Assembly: GCA_004762155.1 (NCBI GenBank)
Contig: SIHP01000001.1
Span: 186,001 to 250,000, forward strand
DNA from: Flavobacteriaceae bacterium
Lineage (GTDB): Bacteria; Bacteroidota; Bacteroidia; Flavobacteriales; Flavobacteriaceae
Length of the DNA: 64,000 bases
Direction of reading: 5' to 3'
Made by a program: the position numbers and the translations under genes. The notes under the pieces were generated by a model. That model was given only the letters and a program-made list of their open reading frames with translations, did not search any database and was not told where the DNA came from. Shown here in pieces: positions 1 to 10,045 of this stretch (positions are counted from its first letter, which is position 1; each line of letters begins with the position of its first letter).

Positions 1-1350
<1,350 letters not shown>

Positions 1351-1400
1351 TCATAAAAACGATATTATAAAACACAATATCTACAATGTGAATATTATTG

Positions 1401-1408
1401 TATATTTG
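1401..1408 (+). promoter_or_regulatory. Putative -7 box of oxyR
   Basis: TATATTTG matches the Bacteroidota -7 consensus TAnnTTTG. It ends only 7 bases before the oxyR ATG at 1416, so a transcript from it would have almost no leader. No clear TTG -33 element sits at the usual spacing, so confidence is moderate. Confidence 0.45.
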
Positions 1409-1415
1409 ACTTATT

Positions 1416-2354
1416 ATGAACATACAACAATTTCAATACGTTTTAGCAGTTGTAGATTTAAAAAATTTTGAAGCTGCTGCAGAAAAATGTTTCGTTACAC
1501 AGTCTACCTTAAGTACAATGATTCGTAGATTTGAAAACGAAATAGACATTAAAATTTTCAACCGAAAAACTAAACCTGTTTCTATTACTGCAGAAGGTGA
1601 AGAGATCATAAAAAGGTTACGAATAGTATTAAATGAAGTAGATTCTTTGAAAAATTTAATGCAAGAACTTAAAGGTGAAATGGTTGGTGATTTAAAAATT
1701 GCTATAATACCAACAATAGCACCTTATTTATTACCACTATTTTTAAATGACTTTACAGATACTTTTCCGAATATAAAATTAATTGTAAAGGAAATGACAA
1801 CATCAGAAATTCAAAAAGCTTTAAAAATCAGGAGTATTGACATTGGTATTTTAGCTCTACCATTAGAAGATCAAGAGTTGGATGAAATTGATTTATATTC
1901 TGAACCTTTTTTATTATATGATTGTAGTGGTGAAATATCAAATTCAAAAATATCTGTAAATAATTTAGATTATTCAAAACTGTGCCTCTTACAAGAAGGG
2001 CATTGTTTAAGAACCCAAGTACAACGAATTTGTGATTTATCTGATCAATGCGCTACTAGAGAAGTTAATTTTGAGTTTGAATCTGGATCTATGGATAGCC
2101 TATTTAGAGTAACTAAAGTTAGAAAAGGAATGACCATTTTACCTTATTTAGCTTCAAAAGATTTACCTGAAGACATGAGAAAAAAACTCATAGAATTTAA
2201 TGCTCCAATTCCTATTAGAAAGGTAGGTTTAATTACTCATAAATTCTTTGTAAAGAAAAAATTATTAGTAAAACTTAAAGATTTAATTCAAAATTCTGTT
2301 TCTAGTTATATTCCTTCAACAGGAGAAGAACATACACTACTTAAACCTTTATGA
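1416..2354 (+). CDS. oxyR: LysR-family peroxide sensor OxyR
   Basis: LysR-type transcription factor that senses hydrogen peroxide. The N-terminal winged helix-turn-helix occupies about residues 1-60 (FEAAAEKCFVTQSTLSTMIR), followed by a substrate-binding-like regulatory domain (about 90-300). The diagnostic redox pair is present: GHCLR at Cys197 and RICDL at Cys206, nine residues apart as in Escherichia coli OxyR Cys199/Cys208. At 312 aa it has the usual length. It diverges from katG with about 100 bases between start codons, the classic arrangement for OxyR control of katG. No operator was mapped. Identity is very likely because of both cysteines and the neighbour. Confidence 0.94.
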   Translation: MNIQQFQYVLAVVDLKNFEAAAEKCFVTQSTLSTMIRRFENEIDIKIFNRKTKPVSITAEGEEIIKRLRIVLNEVDSLKNLMQELKGEMVGDLKIAIIPTIAPYLLPLFLNDFTDTFPNIKLIVKEMTTSEIQKALKIRSIDIGILALPLEDQELDEIDLYSEPFLLYDCSGEISNSKISVNNLDYSKLCLLQEGHCLRTQVQRICDLSDQCATREVNFEFESGSMDSLFRVTKVRKGMTILPYLASKDLPEDMRKKLIEFNAPIPIRKVGLITHKFFVKKKLLVKLKDLIQNSVSSYIPSTGEEHTLLKPL

Positions 2355-2368
2355 AAATAATATTCTAA

Positions 2369-2415
2369 AATATAAAAAACTCAAAAACAATACTGTTATT
2401 TGAGTTTTTTATATT
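2369..2415. terminator. Bidirectional terminator between oxyR and lgt
   Basis: Perfect 17-bp arms (2369-2385 and 2399-2415, starting AATATAAAAAACTCAAA) enclose a 13-base loop. Runs of A and T on each arm give a U-tract on either strand, fitting the convergent oxyR and lgt genes. Confidence 0.85.
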
Positions 2416-2430
2416 ATGTAATAATTTTTT

Positions 2431-3261
2431 TTATACTACTTCTTTTTGTTTTCTAAACATCAGCCAAAAACCAATTAACACTAAAGGAATACTTAATACT
2501 TGACCTGTATTTAATGAATTAAACACCCAATCTTCTCTTGTTTCTATTTGAGCTTCTTTTAAAAACTCTATAAAGAAGCGCAATGACCAAAGTGCTACCA
2601 TAAAAACACCAAATAAGAAACCTTCTTTTTTCTTTTTGTCTGTTTTCCAATAAAAATGCCATAACACAAAAAACAATATTAAGTAACTAAAAGCTTCATA
2701 TAATTGTGTTGGATGGCGTGGTATTAAATCATCAGCTACAAAAATTACCCCAAAATCGCTTCCAGTTGGTTTTCCATAAATTTCAGAATTACAAAAATTA
2801 CCAAAACGGATAAAAAAACCTGCTAAGGCAACTACAATTCCCATTCTATCTAAAACGAATAGCCATGATTTTTGTAAATGATTTTTAGTATAAAAATATA
2901 ACGCTACTGGAATAGCAACAGCTGCTCCATGACTAGCAAAACCAGTAAAACCAGTAAATTTCCACGAACCATCTGCTAATTTTTTAGCTGGAATAATTAT
3001 TTCCAATAAATTATTCTGATAATAACCCCAGTTATAAAAAAATACTTCTCCTAGTCGCATTCCTATTAACATAGAAATAAAAGAATACATAAATAATGGG
3101 TCAACCTTTTCAGGAGAAATCCCATCATTCTTGTACATTTTCTTCATTAAATACGCTCCAATAAGAAAAGCAGAGACAAACATTAAGCTATACCAACGAA
3201 TGACGAAAAAACCTAAATCAATACCTAAAGAAGGATCCCATTTTATTGCTAAAAAACTCAT
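2431..3261 (-). CDS. lgt: Prolipoprotein diacylglyceryl transferase
   Basis: Inner-membrane enzyme that moves diacylglycerol from phosphatidylglycerol to the lipobox cysteine of prolipoproteins. The 276-aa polytopic protein has the family signatures: SHGA (110-113), RFGNFCNSE (152-160, the Lgt signature) and HPTQLYEA (183-190). Length is typical. It is the last gene of a cysS-yidD-lgt run on the minus strand, about 57 bases after yidD. The enzyme is needed by the many lipoproteins encoded in this window. Confidence 0.97.
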   Translation of the reverse strand: MSFLAIKWDPSLGIDLGFFVIRWYSLMFVSAFLIGAYLMKKMYKNDGISPEKVDPLFMYSFISMLIGMRLGEVFFYNWGYYQNNLLEIIIPAKKLADGSWKFTGFTGFASHGAAVAIPVALYFYTKNHLQKSWLFVLDRMGIVVALAGFFIRFGNFCNSEIYGKPTGSDFGVIFVADDLIPRHPTQLYEAFSYLILFFVLWHFYWKTDKKKKEGFLFGVFMVALWSLRFFIEFLKEAQIETREDWVFNSLNTGQVLSIPLVLIGFWLMFRKQKEVV

Positions 3262-3318
3262 ATATTTTATTTTAAATTAAAAGGTTTAAAAATTGAAAGA
3301 TACTATTATTTAACTCTT

Positions 3319-3567
3319 TTAATTTTTTGATTTATTATTCTTTTTTTCTGGTACAGGATCATAACCTGTTCCTCCCCAAGGATGACAGCTAAAAATTCTT
3401 TTTAAAGCTAACCAACCTCCAGTAAACAGTCCGTGTTTTTGTAAAGCTTCTACTGTGTAATGCGAACAAGTTGGTGTATACCTACATGTTGCTGGTGTAT
3501 AAGGTGATATTGCAGTTTGATAAAAACGCACTAACATTACAAACGGATATATTAATATTTTCTTCAA
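3319..3567 (-). CDS. yidD: Membrane protein insertion efficiency factor YidD
   Basis: Small amphipathic protein that helps YidC/Sec insert membrane proteins. The family core is clear: [15 protein letters not shown] and [12 protein letters not shown], with three cysteines in the usual positions. The reading frame begins with TTG directly after the cysS stop codon; starting there gives MKKILIYPF, the usual YidD N-terminus, whereas the first ATG would remove about ten conserved residues. I therefore choose the TTG start. Zero spacing to cysS suggests translational coupling. Confidence 0.94.
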   Translation of the reverse strand: MKKILIYPFVMLVRFYQTAISPYTPATCRYTPTCSHYTVEALQKHGLFTGGWLALKRIFSCHPWGGTGYDPVPEKKNNKSKN

Positions 3568-5046
3568 TTAACTAATTGTAAAAGTTGTTCCTTCTCTACC
3601 ATCTTTTAATTGAATTCCTAATACTAATAATTCGTCACGAATTTGATCAGATAATGCCCAATCTTTATTTTCTCTTGCTTCTTTACGTAGCTTAATCAAT
3701 AACTCAACAACACCATCTATTTTATTAGAATCTTGTTTCTTTTCATCATCCAACAACCCTAAAACATCAAACACAAAAGCATGTAACGTTTCTTTTAAAA
3801 TAGTTAAATCATCTGCTGTAATAGTTGCCTTATTATCTTTTGCTAAGTTGATAAACTTAACTGCTTCAAATAAGTTAGCTATTAATATTGGTGTATTAAA
3901 ATCATCATTCATAGCATCGTAACATTTCTGTTTCCATGCCTTTACATCAAAATCAGAAGTTTTTCCTGCTGTTAATGATTTTAGAACTTTAATAGATTCC
4001 ATTAACTTATTACACCCTTTTTCTGAGGCCAATAACGCATCATTAGAAAAATCTAAAATACTACGATAATGCGCTTGCATAATAAAGAAACGAACAACAC
4101 TTACAGAAAATGCTTTGGTTAATATTTTATTATTACCTGTTAAAATTGCATCTGGTAAAATATGATTCCCTGTTGATTTTGCCATTTTTTGACCATTCAA
4201 CAACAACATATTTGCGTGCATCCAATAATTTACAGGCTGTTTTCCCGAACAACAATGAGATTGTGCTATTTCACATTCGTGATGTGGAAACTTTAAATCC
4301 ATTCCACCACCATGAATATCTATTTGTTCTCCTAAGTATTTAGAACTCATTACTGAACACTCCAAATGCCAACCAGGAAAACCATCGCTCCAAGGAGAAG
4401 ACCAACGCATAATATGGCGTTCATCTGCTTTTTTCCAAAGCGCAAAATCTTGTGGATTTTTCTTCTCCGATTGTCCATCCAAAGTACGCGTATTGTGTAT
4501 TGCATCTTCAATGTTTCTTCCAGAAAGTATTCCGTAATTATTAGTCTTATTGTATTCAATAACATCAAAATACACCGAACCATTTACTTCATATGCAAAA
4601 CCTTTTGATATAATTTCTTGAATCATTTCAATTTGTTCAACTATATGACCAGTTGCTGTTGGCTCAATACTTGGTGGTAAAAAATTGTATTTTTTTGTTA
4701 CATTATGAAAATCTACAGTATAACGCTGTACTACTTCCATTGGTTCAATCTCTTCTAAACGGGCTTTTTTAGCAATTCTATCTTCTCCTTCATCTGCATC
4801 ATTTTCTAAATGTCCTGCATCAGTAATATTACGTACATAACGTACTTTATATCCCAAATGTAACAAGTAACGGAAAACCATATCAAATGACATAAACGTA
4901 CGAACATTTCCCAAATGAACATTACTATATACCGTAGGACCACATACATACATCCCCACTCTACCTTCCGTTACTGTTTTAAAAAGTTCTTTACTTTTAC
5001 TTAAAGAATTGTATATTTTTAGTTGATTTTCTTTGTATAACTCCAT
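3568..5046 (-). CDS. cysS: Cysteine--tRNA ligase
   Basis: Class I aminoacyl-tRNA synthetase charging tRNA-Cys. At 492 aa it is full length. Motifs: [18 protein letters not shown] with the HIGH-type HLGN at 44-47, zinc ligands Cys35, Cys230 (GWHLEC), His255/256 and Glu257 region (FPHHEC), and the KMSKS-type loop KMAKS at 287-291. First gene of cysS-yidD-lgt. A good housekeeping promoter lies 17 bases upstream of the ATG. Confidence 0.98.
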   Translation of the reverse strand: MELYKENQLKIYNSLSKSKELFKTVTEGRVGMYVCGPTVYSNVHLGNVRTFMSFDMVFRYLLHLGYKVRYVRNITDAGHLENDADEGEDRIAKKARLEEIEPMEVVQRYTVDFHNVTKKYNFLPPSIEPTATGHIVEQIEMIQEIISKGFAYEVNGSVYFDVIEYNKTNNYGILSGRNIEDAIHNTRTLDGQSEKKNPQDFALWKKADERHIMRWSSPWSDGFPGWHLECSVMSSKYLGEQIDIHGGGMDLKFPHHECEIAQSHCCSGKQPVNYWMHANMLLLNGQKMAKSTGNHILPDAILTGNNKILTKAFSVSVVRFFIMQAHYRSILDFSNDALLASEKGCNKLMESIKVLKSLTAGKTSDFDVKAWKQKCYDAMNDDFNTPILIANLFEAVKFINLAKDNKATITADDLTILKETLHAFVFDVLGLLDDEKKQDSNKIDGVVELLIKLRKEARENKDWALSDQIRDELLVLGIQLKDGREGTTFTIS

Positions 5047-5063
5047 TAAAAAGTATGTTTTTG

Positions 5064-5092
5064 CAAACGTAAAGGTACTAAGTTTTCAGCAA
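5064..5092 (-). promoter_or_regulatory. Housekeeping promoter of cysS operon
   Basis: On the minus strand TTG (5092-5090), an 18-base spacer, then TACGTTTG (5071-5064), matching the Bacteroidota -33/-7 pattern TTG-N17..23-TAnnTTTG. The box ends 17 bases before the cysS ATG. Confidence 0.7.
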
Positions 5093-5122
5093 AAAAAAAC
5101 CACATAATCATGTGGTTTTTTT
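5091..5122. terminator. Terminator downstream of the first ECF sigma operon
   Basis: A-run, stem ACCACAT/ATGTGGT, T-run. It lies downstream of the minus-strand gene ending at 5141 and just upstream of the cysS promoter, so it isolates cysS from read-through. Confidence 0.8.
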
Positions 5123-5140
5123 GTTAATATATTATTAAAA

Positions 5141-6094
5141 TTATTTTGTAAAGCTAAGTTCTCCATATTTTACATTCATATTTAGCTTTGCGCTTTTTGG
5201 AGCCTTAATTTTTATAATTCTTTTTACTTTTAATTTACTTCTCTTTTTTAACATTTTTTGTATTTCTATTCTTTTTCCTTTTTGATTTTTGATTTGTTTT
5301 TTCAAATTCTTTTTCATTTCAATTATAGCTTTTTTTCTTTCTTCTGCATGTTTTTTTCTTTCTTTACTATGCCTTATAATCTCTTTTGCTATTTCTTTAT
5401 TGTGTATTTTTTTTTTTATTTTTTCGTAGACCTCTTCTTTAATATCCTGTTTTTCCTTCCATTCATCCATTGTAATAATTCTATTGTTAGTTTTAATAAA
5501 AATTGTATTATTATCAATTTTTATTTTAGCATTTTCACCTAAAACTTCTTTATTTTCTTTTTTCCAGTTCTCTAAATAACTTTTATCTTTTTTATATGCT
5601 TCATAATCGAATTCAGATGGTAAAGCTGGAATAGACATTTCTAGAAATCTAGGCACTTCTGGTGGTAATGGTGGAACTATAAAATCTATAGAATCTAAAA
5701 CATCTAAACTTCCAATAGAAAAATCTGCTAATGGAAAAACAAAATCATCATAATTTATATCATCAAAATCAAACGAATAAATATTAATATCAGAATTCGT
5801 TCTAGATTTAATTGTTATTTCTTGACTATTTCCCTTAGCTTCAAAATCCCATTTTTGATAAAACTTATTAAATTCCTCTTTAGAAAACTCTTCACCCTCA
5901 ATTAGCATATAAGCTTCTACTACTACCTTGTTTTTATTCCAGGTTTCTATTTCTATATCAGAATGTCTGGTATTTATATTAATAACCACATCTGATTTCA
6001 CATTAAATTCTTCTTTATGTTTTTTCTTTTGAGCATTTAAGCCGAATACTGTAAAAACAAAAAACAGTACTATATTATATTGTAAAATTCTCAT
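5141..6094 (-). CDS. Secreted charged protein of an ECF sigma operon, possibly C-terminally shortened
   Basis: Third gene of the operon sigma - membrane protein - this gene. From the ATG at 6094 it has a signal peptide (MRILQYNIVLFFVFTVFGLNAQ region) and a mature part with repeated-strand sequence (NTRHSDIEIETWNKNKVVVEAY), a low-complexity Lys/Glu-rich helical stretch (about 220-295) and a C-terminus IIKIKAPKSAKLNMNVKYGEL. The beginning resembles flavobacterial DUF4097-like adhesin proteins; if so, the beta-helix part after the YGEL motif is absent and the gene may be shortened. An earlier ATG at 6121 would give nine more residues. It overlaps the preceding gene by 20 bases. No function is assigned. 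Confidence 0.75.
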   Translation of the reverse strand: MRILQYNIVLFFVFTVFGLNAQKKKHKEEFNVKSDVVININTRHSDIEIETWNKNKVVVEAYMLIEGEEFSKEEFNKFYQKWDFEAKGNSQEITIKSRTNSDINIYSFDFDDINYDDFVFPLADFSIGSLDVLDSIDFIVPPLPPEVPRFLEMSIPALPSEFDYEAYKKDKSYLENWKKENKEVLGENAKIKIDNNTIFIKTNNRIITMDEWKEKQDIKEEVYEKIKKKIHNKEIAKEIIRHSKERKKHAEERKKAIIEMKKNLKKQIKNQKGKRIEIQKMLKKRSKLKVKRIIKIKAPKSAKLNMNVKYGELSFTK

Positions 6095-6626
6095 TTTGAT
6101 TTTCTTTAGATTGTAACTCATTAACTTGGTCTTTTAACTGAATTAAAAGCTGTAAACGTAATTGAAGATTGGTTATTAACGCATTAATTGTTTTATTGTT
6201 TATTCCTTCAACTTCTAATTGTTGGTTTAAACGTTTATAATCAACATTTAACTTTCCTAACTTCTCAAAATACACATCTAATAAGGCCTTATTTTCTTGT
6301 GTAACTTCTAAACTTGCCATTTCATTATTAATGGCTGTTAAATAATAATTCTCTACTTTTTTCATTTCAGGAGAAATATCTCCTAAACGAACTTGTTCTG
6401 TTTCTTGATTCGTATGCTGTTCTTCAATTGTTTTTGTTGGATAAAACTTAATAGCTAAACCCAATATTAAAATTATTGAAGCTGCTGCATATATCCAGGT
6501 ATAAGATTTCTTTTTCTTAGGAAAAGCTTGCTCTAATTTTCTTAAAAATTTTTCTTCATGATTTTCAGAAAGCTTACTAGTACTTCTGCTATAATCTTTC
6601 GTTAACTTTCTAATATCTTTCGGCAT
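6075..6626 (-). CDS. Single-pass membrane protein, probable anti-sigma factor
   Basis: 183-aa protein with a cytoplasmic N-terminus of about 40 charged residues, one membrane helix (about 43-61, WIYAAASIILILGLAIKFY) and a periplasmic, mostly helical part rich in Leu, Gln and Asn. It overlaps the ECF sigma stop by 17 bases and is followed by a secreted protein. This topology and position are those of anti-sigma factors, but no zinc-binding anti-sigma motif (HxxxCxxC) is visible, so the role is inferred from context. Confidence 0.75.
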   Translation of the reverse strand: MPKDIRKLTKDYSRSTSKLSENHEEKFLRKLEQAFPKKKKSYTWIYAAASIILILGLAIKFYPTKTIEEQHTNQETEQVRLGDISPEMKKVENYYLTAINNEMASLEVTQENKALLDVYFEKLGKLNVDYKRLNQQLEVEGINNKTINALITNLQLRLQLLIQLKDQVNELQSKENQNENFTI

Positions 6627-7167
6627 AATTGGTCGTTTTTAATGCTTCTTTAACTAATTTTTTACCTCTCATTAAATTCGTTCTAGAAGCGACAGGAGTA
6701 ATGTTTAATATTTGAGATATTTCTTTATGATCATAACCTTCTACTAAATACAATGTTAAAACCAACCTGTATTTTTCTTTCTGCCTATCAATTACATCAA
6801 TTATCATACTTGATGTAATTGTTTCTTCAACTTCCCAATCATCATCGTTTACAACCTCTAAAACCTCTTCATTTATGGCTATTACTCCTAATTTATTTTT
6901 CTTTAATTCATCTATACTTTGGTTAATTACTATTCGTTTTAACCAAGATCCAAATGTTACTTCTTCCTTATAACTATGGATGTTTTTAAATGCTTTTATA
7001 AATGCTTCTTGCATTATATCTTCGGCTAAAAAACGATCTTTAACATATCTATTGGCAACTAAAAACATTGCTTTGCAATACGTTTTATACAATTGCAGTT
7101 GTGCTTTTGCATTATTACGCTTACAGTCTTTAATTAATTTTTGATGTAATTGCTTGGTAGCTTTCAT
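6610..7167 (-). CDS. ECF-type RNA polymerase sigma factor
   Basis: 185-aa sigma-70 family protein of the extracytoplasmic-function group. Region 2 is seen in RYVKDRFLAEDIMQEAFIKA followed by FGSWLKRIVINQSIDELKK; region 4 in YRLVLTLYLVEGYDHKEISQIL and a helix-turn-helix. It is cotranscribed with a membrane protein (likely anti-sigma) and a secreted protein. An ECF-type promoter lies just upstream, which suggests autoregulation. Confidence 0.92.
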   Translation of the reverse strand: MKATKQLHQKLIKDCKRNNAKAQLQLYKTYCKAMFLVANRYVKDRFLAEDIMQEAFIKAFKNIHSYKEEVTFGSWLKRIVINQSIDELKKNKLGVIAINEEVLEVVNDDDWEVEETITSSMIIDVIDRQKEKYRLVLTLYLVEGYDHKEISQILNITPVASRTNLMRGKKLVKEALKTTNYAERY

Positions 7168-7188
7168 TAATTAGTTTCTTGCTTTAAA

Positions 7189-7214
7189 GACGATACTTTT
7201 TTTGAAGTGTTGCA
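7189..7214 (-). promoter_or_regulatory. Putative ECF promoter of the first sigma operon
   Basis: On the minus strand TGCAAC (7214-7209), 16 bases, CGTC (7192-7189) followed by T; counted as AAC-N17-GTCT. The spacing equals that at 11513-11536 and 12106-12129. It ends about 20 bases before the sigma ATG. Confidence 0.6.
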
Positions 7215-7258
7215 GTTTTTAAACTTTTTTATTTATAAATTTACAGTAATATAGTATT

Positions 7259-8332
7259 ATGATTGATAATTCAAATTCTGCTTTGCATGAAAAAGACGGT
7301 ATTCCTCAACCAGAAACTACCAACAAAAATTCTGCAAAAAAAATAAAGCTGAATAGACGAAAACATCCTACTGTTAATGAATTTGTTACTGGAATTTTAA
7401 ATGGAAACATTACATTTTTAAGTAGAGCTATAACTTTAGTTGAAAGCACAAATAAAAATCATCAAAAAAAAGCCAATGAAATTTTAGAACAGTGTTTACC
7501 TTATGCTAACAAATCTGTTAGAATTGGTATTACTGGTGTTCCTGGAGTTGGTAAAAGTACTTTTATTGAAACTTTTGGAAAACACTTAACTGGTTTGGGT
7601 AAAAAGGTTGCTGTTTTAGCTGTTGATCCAAGTAGTTCTGTTAATAAAGGAAGTATTTTGGGTGATAAAACCAGAATGGAACAATTGGTTACAGATGAAA
7701 ATGCGTTTATTAGACCTTCTCCATCTGGAACTTCTTTAGGTGGTGTTGCTCAAAAAACTCGCGAAAGTATTATTTTATGTGAAGCTGCTGGTTTTGATAC
7801 TATTATTATTGAAACTGTTGGTGTTGGACAAAGTGAAACTGCGGTACATTCTATGGTTGATTTCTTTTTATTGTTAAAACTTTTTGGTGCTGGTGATGAA
7901 TTACAAGGAATAAAACGTGGAATTATAGAAATGGCAGATGCTATTGTTATTAATAAAGCCGATGGCGATAATATTAAAAATGCAAAAATTGCCAAAGTTG
8001 CCTTTACCAAAGCGTTGCATTTATATCCGCCAAAAGAAAATGGTTGGCAACCTAAAGTTTTAACTGCAAGCGCATTAAATAATTTAGGAATTGAAAAAAT
8101 TCAAAAAATGATTTGGGAATATATTAATCTTTCTAAAGAAAATGATTTCTTCAATAAAAAAAGAAACCAACAAAACAAACATTGGTTATATGCTACGATT
8201 GAACAAGAATTGAAATCGCGTTTTTATGACGATTCGAAAACTAAAAATCTATTACCTCTAGAAATAAGTAAGTTGGAAAATGGAAAAACTACTCCTTTTA
8301 ATGCTGCTAAAAGATTGTTAGATTTGCAATAA
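7259..8332 (+). CDS. meaB: Methylmalonyl-CoA mutase-associated G-protein MeaB
   Basis: P-loop GTPase of the MeaB/ArgK family that protects and reactivates adenosylcobalamin-dependent methylmalonyl-CoA mutase. Walker A GVPGVGKS (93-100), AVDPSSSVNKGSILGDKTRME, the switch region ETVGVGQSE and the base-recognition motif NKADG are all visible. At 357 aa it is full length. The mutase subunits are not adjacent; the only mutase-like gene here is icmF at 59.6 kb, which carries its own G-domain, so this stand-alone copy probably serves a mutase elsewhere. Confidence 0.95.
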   Translation: MIDNSNSALHEKDGIPQPETTNKNSAKKIKLNRRKHPTVNEFVTGILNGNITFLSRAITLVESTNKNHQKKANEILEQCLPYANKSVRIGITGVPGVGKSTFIETFGKHLTGLGKKVAVLAVDPSSSVNKGSILGDKTRMEQLVTDENAFIRPSPSGTSLGGVAQKTRESIILCEAAGFDTIIIETVGVGQSETAVHSMVDFFLLLKLFGAGDELQGIKRGIIEMADAIVINKADGDNIKNAKIAKVAFTKALHLYPPKENGWQPKVLTASALNNLGIEKIQKMIWEYINLSKENDFFNKKRNQQNKHWLYATIEQELKSRFYDDSKTKNLLPLEISKLENGKTTPFNAAKRLLDLQ

Positions 8333-8336
8333 AAAA

Positions 8337-8699
8337 ATGAAAGAGATTACAAAGGAAACTAGGATAATTAATTTTTCTATTGACTTTATTTGCATACTAA
8401 TTACGTATGTGTTTTTGGGTTTCTTTCTTTTAACAAACACCAATCTTTCTATCATATACTATTGTACATATTTTATGTATTATTTTTTGTTTGAGTTTTT
8501 AAACCAAGGACAAACACTAGGTAAAACAATAACCAAAACTAAAATTGTAAATTATAACAACAAAACACCTTCAATTACAAGAATACTTTGGAGAACTTGT
8601 TTAAGATTAAATCCGTTTGATGCACTTTCTTTTTTATGCGGACAAAATGGTCATGATTCTGTCTCTAGAACAAAATTAATTTCCTCTAAAAAAGATTAA
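8337..8699 (+). CDS. RDD family membrane protein
   Basis: 120-aa inner-membrane protein with two hydrophobic segments (about 11-32 and 37-56) and the RDD-family pattern: RIINFSIDFIC at the start, the GQTLGKTITKTKIV loop and the following WRTCLR-LNPFDAL segment. RDD proteins are small membrane proteins of unclear, possibly transport, function. It starts 4 bases after meaB stops and is probably cotranscribed. Confidence 0.85.
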   Translation: MKEITKETRIINFSIDFICILITYVFLGFFLLTNTNLSIIYYCTYFMYYFLFEFLNQGQTLGKTITKTKIVNYNNKTPSITRILWRTCLRLNPFDALSFLCGQNGHDSVSRTKLISSKKD

Positions 8700-8710
8700 T
8701 TCTTATTCTA

Positions 8711-9010
8711 ATGAAAATAGAAAACATTAAAAAATGGACAGAAATTTGTTCAATTGCCTTAAAAACAAAAGAAAAACAAGTTACCTACAATAAAAATATT
8801 TTTGAATTTAGATTATTTGAATTTGATAATAAAAAGGTAGGATACATGACTATCTGGAACAAAAGCAATAAACAAGCTTTCCATATTTCTCGGATGAAAA
8901 TAGATGATTCTATAAAAACAAAAGCAATAAAAATTGACAACAAAGAAAATATCAATAACATTTATGGGATTCCTGATGATTTAATATTCAACAATTCAAA
9001 ACCCTATTGA
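8711..9010 (+). CDS. Hypothetical protein, 99 aa
   Basis: Not recognised. A soluble, lysine-rich protein without signal peptide or membrane segment. It begins 11 bases after the RDD gene on the same strand, so it is likely the last gene of the meaB-RDD run. A REP-like hairpin follows its stop codon directly. Spacing and codon use like its neighbours are the only support. Confidence 0.6.
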   Translation: MKIENIKKWTEICSIALKTKEKQVTYNKNIFEFRLFEFDNKKVGYMTIWNKSNKQAFHISRMKIDDSIKTKAIKIDNKENINNIYGIPDDLIFNNSKPY

Positions 9011-9034
9011 CTTTGACCAGGCTCAGTCAAAGTT
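9009..9034. repeat. REP-like hairpin
   Basis: GACTTTGAC, an 8-base loop CAGGCTCA, then GTCAAAGTT: a stem of nine pairs with one terminal wobble, more GC-rich than the surrounding sequence. There is no T-run, so it looks more like a dispersed extragenic palindrome than a terminator. Confidence 0.5.
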
Positions 9035-9094
9035 ATGAAAAACAGACTCCATCCTCTAGACCAAATCGAAAGAAAAATCTTTAAAAACAAAAAA

Positions 9095-9169
9095 ACTTAA
9101 CTCCTTAAATTCTAAAATTCTTAACTTCTACAATTCTTAAATTCCACAATTCTTAACTTCTAAAAATCT
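9095..9169. repeat. Degenerate short direct repeats
   Basis: Four loosely tandem copies of a roughly 15-18 base unit based on AATTCTTAACTTCTA between the hypothetical gene and the convergent MBL gene. Non-coding on both strands. Confidence 0.55.
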
Positions 9170-9178
9170 CAAAAAACA

Positions 9179-9964
9179 CTAATCAACTTCAACAACCAGT
9201 TCATCGTACGCTAAAAACACATTTTTAGGTAATTCCTTTTCAACATCTGCATGAAAACCTAGCAATTCGCTTATATGACTGAAATAAGCCTTTTTTGGTT
9301 GCAATTCTTTTACCATTTCTAAAGCTTCATCAATATTTAAATGCGTAAAATGAGATTCTCTTCGCAACGCTGTAATTACCAAAACATCTAAGTTTTTAAG
9401 CTTTTCTTTTTCATCTTCTGGTATTGTTTTTACATCCGTTAAATAAGCTATATTGTTAAAACGATACCCTAGAATTGGTAAATCGCCATGCATTACTTTA
9501 ATTGGTGTTATCGTTACATCATCAAACTTTAAAACATCGTTTTCAGAAATAACTGTTGGCGCTACTCCTGGTGCAGATGGATACCTGTTTTCAGTAGCAA
9601 AAATATATTCATACCTTCTTTTTAAAGACTTTAAAACACGCGCATCAGAATAAATAGGGACATCTCCCATTCTGTAATAATACGGACGAATATCATCAAA
9701 ACCTGCTATATGATCTGCATGTTCGTGTGTGAAAAAGATTCCTTTAATATCATCTACATTAGCACGTAACATTTGCTGACGAAAATCAGGACCACAATCA
9801 ACAACATAATTATCATCACCTAAAGACACTAATACAGAAGACCTCAACCTTTTATCTCTCTTATCTTCAGAAAACCTAACTGGATTCTTACTCGTTATCA
9901 TAGGTACACCTGTAGAAGTTCCTGTACCTAAAAATGTTATTTTTAATTGTTTCTTTTTATTCAT
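9179..9964 (-). CDS. MBL-fold phosphodiesterase (PhnP-like)
   Basis: Metallo-beta-lactamase fold hydrolase with the zinc motif FFTHEHADHIAGFDD, an earlier FLGTGTSTGVP and VDCGPDFRQQM, and later histidines (VMHGDLP, SHISELLG). This arrangement is that of the PhnP / cyclic phosphate phosphodiesterase group. An in-frame GTG lies three codons upstream of the ATG at 9964; MNKKKQLKITFLGTG is a normal start, so I use the ATG. The exact substrate cannot be read from the sequence. Confidence 0.88.
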   Translation of the reverse strand: MNKKKQLKITFLGTGTSTGVPMITSKNPVRFSEDKRDKRLRSSVLVSLGDDNYVVDCGPDFRQQMLRANVDDIKGIFFTHEHADHIAGFDDIRPYYYRMGDVPIYSDARVLKSLKRRYEYIFATENRYPSAPGVAPTVISENDVLKFDDVTITPIKVMHGDLPILGYRFNNIAYLTDVKTIPEDEKEKLKNLDVLVITALRRESHFTHLNIDEALEMVKELQPKKAYFSHISELLGFHADVEKELPKNVFLAYDELVVEVD

Positions 9965-10045
9965 CAGTATCACAAAAGTAAGATAAAATTTGATTGATAC
10001 TTGCTATTTTCAGTACATTTGTATTGCATCCATAAAACAATAAAA

